Shown here one piece after another: positions 50,797 through 61,717 of a stretch of 64,000 nt of DNA. The translations under genes were made by a program, and so were the position numbers. The DNA lies in NCBI GenBank assembly GCA_026874595.1, contig CM049315.1, forward strand, positions 76,274,401 through 76,338,400, written 5' to 3'. Origin of the DNA: Sipunculus nudus (taxonomy: Eukaryota > Annelida > Sipuncula > Golfingiida > Sipunculidae). A model generated the notes under the pieces. The model had not been told where the DNA came from and did no database searches. It saw only the letters and a program-made list of their open reading frames with translations. Numbering within the stretch: the first letter of the stretch is position 1; each line of letters starts with the position of its first letter.

Positions 50797-53700
50797 CTGA
50801 AAATCAAGGTTCTTTCCGTGAACAAGAGCAAACTGATTATCAACTGCTACTTGATAATTATTGATGGCGATAATGCAGGCATTTCAGTAACCCTTCTTGA
50901 TACTGTATTCCTGTGTTAATATGTAACATTATCATGTGAGAAAGATATATATTGTATCTAAACAGTAGATGTAAACAATATGCCAGACTCAATACATTAT
51001 TACATTTACAGTTAAATGTTAAATGTTTGGCAAAAGAGAGAGTAAATGACCAGGAATTGATTGAAAACCTTCTCTGTCAGGTCCCAGGGGCCACGTTCTA
51101 CATATAGACATTAAATATTCTCATTGTGTTGACTTGGATGGTTTCAAAATTTATAGGTTTGGTAGTCTGGTCCCGTGTCATTTACTCAGAAGAAGCTTTC
51201 TTGGTTAAATCCTAATAAAAACCTCCATCGTACAGTTGTAGCTTAATTTATGATTAATTCAAATTTGTCAATTTTGGGTGAATAATCGATACGGGCATAA
51301 TAAATACGTTACATCTATTAGCAGTTTGTTCTTATTTTACCTAAATATTATGAATTTAATTAGGTGTAAGTGCAAGAGGTATCACATATTCAACACTAAG
51401 TAACTTAAACCTACGCTTTCCCAAAATGTGTCCACATGATTATTTTACCTGATATGCGGTCCTCCGAAGGCCATCACTATACTAACTAGGAAGGTTACCA
51501 TAATTAGCGTCGCAATTATAACAAAAGCCGCTACAACCATAGTTACAGTGGATATCGTTTTTTTCCCTGCAAAAGAAAGAAAATTAACCACTTATTATAT
51601 TGATCCCATCTCTCTAGAACCTTTAGCTGACAGGTAAATTAAGGAAAATGACATTTCCAACAACCTTTTGCTTACACAACAGTGAATAGGAAACTGGAAA
51701 CGGTTTGATGAATTTGAGGATATTTTACAATTGTTGGAAGACAAGTAGGAGTGGTTTTGTTTAAAGCGCACATAAAATACCATGATAAAATTAATGATAA
51801 AATTAATTAAGCACCGGCATTCACCAACTGGTGGAATTAAGGTATCGCTACGGCAACCTTAAGATTTCTTTTGATGTAATTATTTGGTAGCCAGGATAAT
51901 TCTTCTTTCAAAAACCATGTTTTACACGGATAGAAATTACTCTCATATCTGAAATACCCGTCTTCTGGCAAATAAATTACAATCAGAACTCTAGACAGTT
52001 CATTCATAGGGCCAATACATCCTCTTATGTCTTAATAAAGATTATAGAACGACTAGAAAATGTGTTGACCAGATACTAGCGAGGTACAGATAAATTCAAT
52101 GGAGCTGATGTTACCTGAAATTTCAACTCATTGGATCTTGCCAACAGGTCTATTAAAGACTCCAAAAGGACAATGAAGCGTTTTGTTAGGTGTTTAATAA
52201 TATGGACGCATAAAGCAGTTGGTATAAGTAGAGTAAACACGTATTATATAGAATGGTAACATTACACTGATGGCTTTAGCAGGAATATATACCTTACCAT
52301 TATCTGCTGTTGTCGATGAATCATTTGTCTTACCATCAGTCAGTATGCTGCCTTTGGGAATAAATAACATGTATTTTTAGAATAATGGTAAAGGTTTATA
52401 ATATTTACTGTATATGCAATAGGATATTTCGACACAGTAGAGAAACAATATAATCATTTAGATATACCTAGCAATACACATTTAGATATACCTTGTGATA
52501 TATGACAGGTAAAACGAGGACTGAGAGGTCTGAAATTATGGTGATAAGGAGTTAGTAATTCAATCTGAAGCTTCTGCGACATTGGTTTTCAGGATGGCAT
52601 AAGTGTACTAGCCATCGTAAACTATTTATACCAAATGTGTAAAATATCTTGATATGGAAAAGGGTGCAGACTGACATGTAAATTGATCAAATCGCTAGAA
52701 AAACTCGTGTTCAAATGTAAAAAGTGCATTTTACCAGAAAGGGTTATATAAAAAAAATGTTTGTGCACAACAGACTGTAGACGTTGAGCGTTACCGTTGA
52801 TCGACGGAAGCTAAAGCATACCATTTAAATATACTTATATTGTGTGGAAGTAAACCTAACAAAGTGTCATTATGTCGCATGTTTGGGTGAGGGCACATGA
52901 TTCAGAATATAAAATGACTAAGGGTGACATTTTATCTCTTTAACTCTTACATGACAAAAACGTGTGATACATCTCCTTACCATTTTGACAGATATAAGCA
53001 TGCTCCTCTTCACAGTCTACTGGCTTCCACGTGCCGTCCTCAATCATAACAGAACAAGTCTGGTTAAACTCATAGATAAATTTTTCCCAGTTCTGGTATG
53101 TAAGCGGTTCATATCCTAAGACAAGCGTTTCTGATTAGAAATTATTTGAGTACTTTATGTATATGAGCTACTACAAATATCGACTATTGAATTATGTCTT
53201 TTCTTTTTAGGCTTTTTAGTATATAGGAGTACCTTTATATATTTATAAAATTCGGAAAACTCAGTTAAGTTTCTTAAATATATCTTCAATTTTTCGGTCA
53301 ATGTCAATAGGAAGTGAATTCCGTGACCAGTCTAGTTTAAAGAATGTTGCTCCTACATTTATATTTATTGTCTGTATTTTCATATCCAGATTTCAACCTC
53401 AGATATAACTGAAGATTGCATTAACATGTTTTGAAAAGAAATATGGAATTAGCTGAATCAAGGAATCCGAAAAGTAAGGAAGATTCGTCAATGATACCAG
53501 AGCTAGAATTTTGGAAAAACCAATTCTCCTTCCGGATCGGAATCCATGTTTCATTACATTCCGGTGTCCATGACAACGAGGAGGATTTATTGATAGGTCC
53601 CGCCATAGTGCCTCCCAGTGACGAACATATTTCGTGAGCGTTATACCATCCGGATGTTGTACAGTTATATATAATACACGTCTCATTACGATCACCGCTA

Positions 53701-55774
53701 CAGTCTAAAAGTAAAATAATATAACACAATATAATATATGATTTTTTGCGATGCCATTTGAACACCACACAGGGAGCAGGATGCTCCAAGTTTTAGAGAG
53801 TATGTATTTATTTTGTAAAACTGTGGATAAAAGTTAACATTTGCTTGTAATATATAGTATACAACACTGAAAGCCTTTTATACACATAGGGTCATATCGT
53901 GTCATGATTGTATGAAATAGTGGTACTTTCCTGTTTTACACGTCACTCCGATCCCGTCATTGAAACAAGAGGCGGCGTAAAATTGTTTTATTGAATTCCT
54001 ATAATAAACACACTTCCGGTTCGCAGCATCTCGCAGGACTTCAAGATCTGCGGAAGTAAATCATACAGACTAAAGAGTTGCAGTTTGATCGATTAAATTG
54101 TATAGGCTAATGCTACAGTGTATATTGGCTCATTTTACTTTTGTGTAATATGATATGGAAGACATCTGATAATGTCACACATACTGACATATCGAAGAAC
54201 TCCACCATCAATAGGATAAATAGAATCCAAAGGCCCGGGGAGAGGCCGCTGTTTCTACGCATTGTGCGTATGATGCAACTCTCACAATCAAATACGCTCC
54301 TACACAGCTGTTTATAAACAACATTCAACATAATGTCAGATTTTCTTGTACTAGCCGGATTACCAACTGGCTTGGGAGTGTGTTCTCGGAACTCTCAAAC
54401 ACGTAAGGATTCTGGGTCAACATTCTGGTTCAAGTGATTAATCAGCTAATCACGGACTCTGTTACAAATTCCCCAAGACGTCCCCTTCTCGTACCCAAAC
54501 CCAACAGATGTGGCCAAAGCAAATTGCGCTTTGCAAAAACCTTGCAGTAGATGAAGCATTGTGTAAAGATTCTAATTGTGAACACCGTTCTCCTTGGAAA
54601 GTATGGCACACACTTTACCTGACATTTTTCCATCGAGGGAAGTCCAGTTTTCCGTTTGCTGTTTTGACAGACCTAGCCAGAGAGTTTCGTAAATGCTTGT
54701 GTTCAATAGATGGTGGTAGTGTTTCTGATCTTTTTCACTTAGAATAAAGGGTAGATGCATCCCCTGGTCGGTACAAATATCAAAAGCTTCCTTGAATGTT
54801 ACCAGGCGGCCTTCCGAAAATCAGGAAAATAAATAGCTTTTATTTAAATGAAACATTCAGAGTCATTACAAGAACTGTTATACGTGTAAATATTTCTATT
54901 GGTTTTTACGCCACAACTGAACCAATGACGGGGAGACCCTTTACAAGTCGTCAACTTCTGTTTGATCTTTGATTCAATATAAACTTTTGTTTGTTCAGAT
55001 TAAACTGCGACATGCCTGCAAATAATACCAAAAAAGATGACAGAAAGCAATTAAGATTGCACCGCCGCCAGTCTATCTCCATATGAGACGCGTGATACCA
55101 GTATATGATTCGAATGCGTCAAAATGCAACACCATTTGCGAAAAAGATGATATAATAGGTGACCCATCCATTCTTATGCTACCAGTTTTATATTATATTA
55201 AGGAAGATCATCATCTAAAGCAATATATCTAAGCAACTCATTCATAAGGCAATTGATTTTTAGAAAGAAATTTTTTTTTAAATATCATGATAAAATTAAA
55301 AACTTTAAATAACACATATTAAGTACTTAAGATGGTTGATCAGAATTATTCAAGTGTAAAGCAAAATCAAAGATTCAGACTAACAACTTTTTCTTATCGT
55401 ATTTCTCCCTTTCAAGTAAAATTTAGCCAAAAACTTCAACAAAACATGTTCACATGCCTAATTGGATCTAACAATAACTGGTCGTGACTTGGGACGACTA
55501 AAATAGCTCCATCTTCAGGGCTTTTAATGACTGAAATTCATCTAAAAAGATAAATGGGTTTATGAGGCTGGGGATCAAGTTTCTTTTCTTCCAAAAGAAT
55601 CCAACATAGGAAGGATTTAGTATGCGCATAGGAAGTTTAATATGCATTAATTTTTAAAAAGAAGTTTGTTGCTCTTTACTTACCGGTCCCGACAGTTGCT
55701 GATACGACAAAAACTGTAAGTGTTAGTATCCATTCTGTTGCCCTCATTATCAGGCTTGTGCGTGGGAACCCCAT
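50754..55774 (-). CDS. Copy B: intact tandem-CTLD single-pass membrane receptor, 8 coding exons
   Basis: Coding exons in transcript order: 55774-55684, 54810-54619, 54047-53940, 53704-53498, 53115-52981, 52351-52298, 51566-51449, 50796-50754. All introns have GT/AG ends. Junctions are phase 1 except the last, which is phase 2. The lengths sum to 948 bp, giving 315 aa plus stop. Order: signal peptide, CTLD1 (exons 2+3), CTLD2 (exons 4+5), Thr/Ser-rich stalk, one hydrophobic helix, 14-residue tail. CTLD hallmarks are visible: a WLGL core and an NWTSLDG segment in CTLD1; A-x-E-I-C, TWIPIR, then CSVMIEDGTW, DCEEEHAYIC in CTLD2. EPN/QPD and WND sugar-binding motifs are absent, so calcium-dependent sugar binding is doubtful. 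It is predicted to sit at the cell surface with CTLDs outside. It is flanked by sister copies A and C. The gene model is comparative; no transcript was available. Confidence 0.82.
51449..51566 (-). CDS. Copy B exon 7: transmembrane helix
   Basis: 118 bp, phase 1 in and phase 2 out. It encodes an uncharged hydrophobic run of about 24 residues (core VVAAFVIIATLIMVTFLV) followed by a Gly-Gly-Pro-His turn. The acceptor is TTTGCAG; the donor is CAG|GTAAAA. The exon is strongly conserved in A, B and C; D has lost 8 bp from it. Confidence 0.85.
52298..52351 (-). CDS. Copy B exon 6: stalk
   Basis: 54 bp, phase 1 to phase 1, encoding a polar Thr/Ser/Asp-rich linker (TDGKTNDSSTTADN). An exon of identical length and phase is present in copies A, C and D. 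Confidence 0.75.
52981..53115 (-). CDS. Copy B exon 5: C-terminal half of CTLD2
   Basis: 135 bp, phase 1 to phase 1. It shows the CTLD C-terminal signature: LTYQNW, sequon NQT, CSVMIEDGTWKPVDC, EEEHAYIC. WKPVD replaces the WND motif of sugar-binding CTLDs. The acceptor is GTCTTAG; the donor is AATG|GTAAGG. Copy A has the same length. Confidence 0.88.
53498..53704 (-). CDS. Copy B exon 4: N-terminal half of CTLD2
   Basis: 207 bp, phase 1 to phase 1. It opens with a cysteine-rich segment (CSGDRNETC), then SGWYNAHEICSSLGGTMAG and ETWIPIRKENW, matching the first helix/cysteine and WIG-type core of a CTLD. The acceptor is TTTTAG; the donor is CTG|GTATCA. This exon is where copies A, C and D are damaged. 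Confidence 0.82.
53940..54047 (-). CDS. Copy B exon 3: C-terminal half of CTLD1
   Basis: 108 bp, phase 1 to phase 1. It carries the CTLD C-terminal pattern C-x-YYR, AASC, GIGV (residues RKCVYYRNS and FYAASCFNDGIGV). The donor is taken as T|GTAAAA because this gives the same 108-bp length in copy A, where the site is T|GTAAGA. The closing cysteine is then supplied by the start of exon 4. In copy A a second donor 12 bp downstream is possible. Confidence 0.75.
54619..54810 (-). CDS. Copy B exon 2: N-terminal half of CTLD1
   Basis: 192 bp, phase 1 to phase 1. It contains the first CTLD cysteine and Gly-x-His-Leu (ICTDQGMHLPFI), the WLGL core and an N-glycosylation sequon inside ENWTSLDG. The acceptor is CGGAAG and the donor CAG|GTAAAG. 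The copy A equivalent is nine bases shorter, in frame. Confidence 0.85.
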
Positions 55775-55790
55775 AATGTCTAGTCACGTC
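55684..55790 (-). CDS. Copy B exon 1: 5'UTR end and signal peptide
   Basis: The acceptor TTTACAG ends at 55791, leaving 16 UTR bases before ATG at 55774. An in-frame second ATG lies at 55747. The first ATG is preferred because its ACATTATG context aligns with the start of copy A. The encoded stretch ends in a hydrophobic run (ILTLTVFVVSATVG) typical of a signal peptide. The donor is G|GTAAGT, phase 1. The coding part is 91 bp, exactly as in copy A. Confidence 0.8.
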
Positions 55791-56029
55791 CTGTAAAGAC
55801 AACTCTCGGACTAATGTCGTGTGTGGCCCCGTTCACAATAACTAGACCTTTGCATGTCCAAAAAACTATCAGATAAGCGTGGTGGTCACAGGGAAGGTAA
55901 TGTTCTGGTTGTAATGTTTGATAAAATAAATTTTGCTTGTTGGTGATTCAACAATTATTATAATCACGTCAACGTTATCGCATTTTACAGCGACTTATTG
56001 ACTCTTGGATAATTATAAGCTTAGTTTAC

Positions 56030-56098
56030 CTAGATGCTCAAACAGGCCAGATCAGTCTTGCGACCAGGAACTAACTCGAGTACACTGTATATTATCTA
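56030..56098 (-). promoter_or_regulatory. Copy B TATA-like promoter and predicted 5'UTR exon
   Basis: Read on the minus strand, ATAATATACA at about 56,087-56,096 is followed about 30 bases later by GTTCCTGGTCGCAAGACTG and a donor CTAG|GTAAAC ending at 56,030. The same block, with AATATATAG and CACCTAG|GTAAGC, is found upstream of copy C at about 48,194-48,260. Conservation of a TATA-like box, a possible start region and a donor suggests a non-coding first exon spliced to the acceptor at 55,791. The transcription start is not known. Confidence 0.5.
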
Positions 56099-59000
56099 CG
56101 TGTCAGGGGCAGCTGAGCGTTGATGTCATATATCTTTCACATTGACATGATGATTAACATGGCAACTATAGTGTGCCATTGTAGTTGAACCAGGATTATT
56201 AAGCACCATCTTTTTTCATAGTTGCACACGTCAAGAGGATAATTTAAACTTGCGTGAAGTAACAACAATTCAAACATAGAGAGGAATCGTTTCATTCGTC
56301 AATATTTTTATATATGAAGCATTTGTATGCCAGTTTAAATAGGTAATCAAACGTTTTTCAAAAAGAAAAGCAAAGAAATATACAGTTACATTGATATTAA
56401 AACGTGTATGTGTACTCTAACAAATCAAGGATATTTGTATTAATTTAAGAGGATTGGACTAAAGCCCTTATCTTAATTCACAATGTTCGAACACGCAATT
56501 CTATTCACCGCCTACATGAACTCCACATTTGACGTATGATAATGCATTTTCGTTAGTATACAATGGTTTCGTAATGCTATTTGGTGTTACATTGTGTGTG
56601 GGTTGTACTCTTGCTTATCTAGAATCATTTTGAGAATAAAACAAAATTAGAGTCGTCAGTTATTTTGGTCTATATCTCATGCAGACCAAATAGATATCCA
56701 TGGTAACTGGTCTGGTATTATGTGTTTGCTTTCATACATAAAAATTCATGTTTGTTTACTCTCTAATTATAAAAAAAACCCAAGAAACGGCTGAAACAAA
56801 ATATTATACCTGACCCATCTCAGACCCCATGTTTTTACTGTTCAGAAGCCAAAATGCAGAGAAATCTGTGGAATCAAGGATGACCGGCGGTTTCGAAACA
56901 TACTGCAAATACTTTATAAATATAATACTGGACTGAATAACTGGGACGTATACTTAAATGGAACCTAATTCAGTCCATATATAAAAGTGGGTTACAAAAA
57001 GTCATAAAATGTGAACGTGCGAAGTCTTCCCGGAGGGTTCAAAACCAGAATGCGAGGGCCATATTCCTTCCCGTCATGTGTCCGAGTTGTAACTTGCTCT
57101 ATTCCGAGTCGATATTCTAAAAATCAAGGTTCTTTCCGTAAACATGCACCAATTGTATATCTAACTGCTACTTAAACATTACAATGGGCGATACTGGAGG
57201 CATTTGAGTAGCACTTCCTGCTACTCGTGGCCGTTAACTGTGACAATGTGTGAAGTGAAAATGTAACATAATCGAGCGAAAAAGACACATTGTATCTAAC
57301 CAGTAGATATTAAAAATTTCATCCCGGTTTCAACACTAATTATAACATTTACAGTTGAATGTTAAATGTTTGGCAACAGAGATAGTTCATGACCAGAGTT
57401 TATACTTAAAGCTCTGCTCTCTGGATGTCCTAGGAATAACTTTCCACATGCAGACATTAAAGATTGCCATTCTGTCCGGGAGGGGGTTTCCGAATTAATT
57501 TGGTCGATAGACTGGTCCGTTATATAAACTCTTGGTAGGCACCTAACAAAACCTGCCACCGTACAGTTGGAGCTTAATTTGATCTGGGTGAATAATTGAA
57601 AGGAGCATGATAAATGTTAAATATATTTATCAACAGTTATTAATTAGATGAGGAGTAAGTGCAAAGAGACACGTATATACAACTTTTTATGATCATTTTA
57701 CCTGTTATGCGGTCCTCCGGAGGCCATCACTACAGTAACTAGAAAGGTAACCATAATTAGTGTCGCAATTATAACAAAAGCCGCCACAACCATAGTTTCA
57801 GTCTTCAGTGTATTTTCCCCTGCAAACGACAAGTAAATTTGCTGCAACGTATATAGATCCCATCTTGCTGCAACTGTTAGCTGCCACGTCAAAGCAGCCT
57901 ATGTTTTGTAAGGATTTCTATAAAATGGGTGCATAAAGAATTTGATACAAGTACATTAAACACGTATTTACCAAAAATGTAAACTTTACACTGATGGCTT
58001 ATGCAGGGATATATACTTTACCGTTATGTGATGATGTTGATGCTTCTTCTGTCTCGCCACCAGTCGGTCTGCTGCCTTTAGAATTCAATAACATTTATTT
58101 ATAGAAAAATGATAAAGGTCTAAAATATTTATTGTATACGTAATAGGATATTTTGATACGATTGAGAATGATTGTCACTAGTTCAAGACTTTGATCTGAA
58201 GAGTGTTCGTTCAACTGGAAGAACCCCCACTTTTCTGTAAGTTAGCTCCCATTGTCTTAATTTTTGTCAAGTGGTTCTATAAGAAGCAGCCACATATACC
58301 ATTTATTTCCATTATCCCAGTTAGCTTCGAGATGGATAGGAATGATCTTGGGCTGAGTTTCATAATATCCTTCCAAACGTTGTACATGTACTTGAAAAAA
58401 GAAGTGGTTAGCTGTGGCAAATAGTAGTTTTTAAACACTTTTATCAATTAGTGGAAAAAAGTAAATAGTAAACAAAGAAGGGTCTTTGTTAAGGCTACTA
58501 ATCTGACACAGCTAAACAGATCTGAGATAATGAGCTAATGTAATGATTCTATGGCATCTTCCACCACAGTTGACCAGAACCACTAATTCCTCGAGTGTGT
58601 ATACATGGATATGTTTGTTTTATTTACAGCCCAATACTTCTGCCGACCATTCTTACAGCCAAAGGCATGCTCCTCTTCACAGTCTGCTAGCTTCCAAGTG
58701 CCGTCCTGGGTCATGATAGCACAACTCTTGTTAAATGCACCGTCATCTGTACCCCAGGTTTGGAAGTTTAGCGGTTTTTGATCTGAAAAAAAAGCACAGC
58801 CCGAATACAAACTGACTGAAATTACCTTAGAAAAATAAGATAATCCCTAGCACGGAATTTGAGTAATTTCCCCCCTGGAGATTTCTGTATATGAATGTTT
58901 CTTCTTAAACAAATTCTTTAGTAAATAAAGGATTAAAGATCTGTATATATCCATACGAAGGCAGATATTAGGAATGATTGACGACACGAGCCTATTTTGC

Positions 59001-59561
59001 AGAAGAACAACCAAAGTCCGTTAGAGGCATTTTTAACTGCAAATACAAGATTTCTAGTCCAGGTAGGGGTATCAGGACGTACATAAGCAATACCGTAAAA
59101 CGGTCATGGAGAAACAAATATGAAGAATAACGGAAGTAAAAAATTAAATAATACCAGAAGTAGAATCCTTGAGGAACCATTTCTCTTTACGGATTGGTAT
59201 CCATGTCCCCTCGCATCCTGGCGTCCATGATAACAAAGAGGAATTGTCGACTGGCCCCGCCATAGTAGCTCCGTGTGACGAACATATTTCTTGAGCATGG
59301 TACCACCCTGACGTATTACAGCTGTAATTCATGTTTCATTGAGGTTCCTTGTACAATCTAAACGTAAAAACATCAAAACATTGTTTTTTTTTATAACAGA
59401 TAACACATCATACCAAAGAAATAAACTCCGCATTTCAATTAACATAACCCACAAAGATGGTTCATCATGGATCATAACGGAGCAGACGCAATCTTGAATT
59501 GGTTATATATTTACTTTTGTACAGGAAAAATGTAAAGTACACAGAAGCTGCGGTCTGAGCT

Positions 59562-59564
<3 letters not shown>

Positions 59565-59620
<56 letters not shown>
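59565..59620. repeat. TA microsatellite
   Basis: Pure TA run immediately left of the MITE at 59,618; a second TA run lies at 59,941-59,980. Confidence 0.9.
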
Positions 59621-59625
<5 letters not shown>

Positions 59626-59937
59626 CTTTGCCTAACGACCACCTCGGTATATCGACCATCCCAAAATTATGAGCCTTTTCATGTGCCCGTTTTCTTTTGC
59701 TCTTTGTAAATATTTTAAAACCTCGAAATAGCGGGTACCTCGTTTTGCCGTTTTACGGGGACGTTTTTCGGTCCCAGTTGGGTTAATATTTTCTGGAATA
59801 GCTACTGGCGCGACACAAAGTGAACAACAATCAGACGAGCTATTGTAAGGCCTTTGCTAGTTAGGGCTCTTAATGGCGACAACCTTGGAAGTGTGATCAC
59901 TTTATCGTGGTCGTCGTTTTGTTGGTCGTAATTCCGA

Positions 59938-59943
<6 letters not shown>
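59618..59943. mobile_element. TA-flanked MITE, pogo-like, between two TA tracts in copy A intron 3
   Basis: The left end TTAAAACTTTGCCTAACGAC and right end (inward) ATAAACCTCGGAATTACGAC form imperfect inverted repeats, each abutting a TA microsatellite. The internal text CATCCCAAAAT ... TTTTGCTCTTT is shared with 9,034-9,140. Confidence 0.5.
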
Positions 59944-59982
<39 letters not shown>

Positions 59983-61717
59983 TTGAATATACCTTCTGTC
60001 TTACACTCAACTCCGATCCCGCCAGTAAAACAGGACACAGCGTAAGAGACGTTTAGGGACCTCCGATAGTAAGCACACGTGAATCTTGTTCCCTCTCGAA
60101 GAACTTCGAGATCTGCGCAAGTGAAGTATGCATTATCAATGAAAAGATTTGTGATTTCGTTCAACCAGTCCCTTCAGGGTGATGTATATTTATGATATAT
60201 TCAGGATTTTCTGTGATACACGGTGGGCGCGTGTATGTAAAAATGTCATATTCAATAATAGTGGACATCACAGATCCGTCGAACAGCATATTTTAGGACT
60301 TCAGTTTCATGTTTGAACATCTTTTTCCCCATATCTATATTTCAAAGAATACCTCACGTAAAAAGTATGAACAATCTGAAGAGTGAAATAATGTTTCCTT
60401 TACGATGATACGGTTAATACTGACTATATCGAGATATTACACTTTCGCAAGGTATTATTATGTTTCAGTGTTCCCTTTCTCTTTGAAACTTCAGGCAATA
60501 AGTTCTAAGCATATTTATGACATTTTTAGAGGGTTAAGATAATAAACACAAATAATATATAAAATCCTGGATGTACTATGGATCACTCTATTTTGTTTTT
60601 TGTTGAAATGGCTCAATAACTTTGTGACATTTCTTTGGCGTTGCTGAGGGCAAGAGCAATTCATTGGAATTAGGGGTGGCATTGTTCAATCTATCACTTG
60701 TTAAGAAATTTCTAAAGCATGACAAACATCCCCTGCGTTTGCCTTGCTATATACACATCAATATTTTATATTCATGTTAACTCAGACTACAATCATTAGG
60801 TAGAATTAAACTTACCTGACTTTATCCTTACCTGAAACTCTCCCGTCAGGGGATGTCCAGTTCTCTGTTAGCTGTCTGAACAGACCAAGCCAGAGAGAGT
60901 TGTTGGTCCTTTTGTTCATCAGGAATTCCTGGTCATGGTCACTCCGAATTACTGGTAGATGCAGTCCTTGCTTAGTACAGTTCTCCAAGGCTCTTTGGAA
61001 TGTAGTCTCGAGTCCTTTGAACAAATAGGAAAATAATTCTCTTCTATATTTGTAAAACTTTTCAAGGGTTCTTAATAATTACTACAGGTGTACATGCTAT
61101 TTTTGAATTTTATGATTGTTTTGCTGACCACTAGTTAAGGTGATATTTTACTTTGTATTTTACTGAGAAAATTTTAAAAAGTGGATCAGCAGCCAACATG
61201 GTGGACGCGTGAGCATGGTCGTTATCTTGTGAGTGCAATATGTAACAATATTATTTACTAGCAAATAACAAAGGAAAAGGAAACAAAAATGTAACATTTA
61301 TAAATACAATGCTGATCCTGAAGTGAAAAGAGAAAATTAAAATTCATGTGATGAGCTTATATTTTTTTAAAGATTTTGCTTGGTGAACCAAACACAAAGG
61401 AGAAACTTAGTCAAGATTATACACGCTTAAATGAAAGGGATGCTACACATCATGTGTCGTCTCATGGATGGAAGAATATACCAGGGTTCCCAAGAGATTT
61501 CACTGACCTATTTGGACCTTGACCTTGGCAATCAGAATCTTTTTGACCTTATTGCTTGCCGGAAATCGAAGATTTCTGCTGTGTTTCCGCTGCTGTAATG
61601 CAAGGTTATCTGGGAAACACCACCAGGATGTGCGCAGAGCAAAGAATTACAGTCAGACCAATGAGCGCGGGATATCACATTCTACACCAACCTCCAAAAT
61701 TTAAACATGCGACAGCC

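Larger units (their letters stand above)
50011..56660. repeat. Tandem gene-duplication unit B
   Basis: It starts at the block TAGATATCCATGGTAACTGG, also found at about 56,690 at the start of unit A, and ends at AGTCGTCAG. It lacks both the hAT-like and pogo-like insertions, so it shows the empty sites. Confidence 0.65.
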
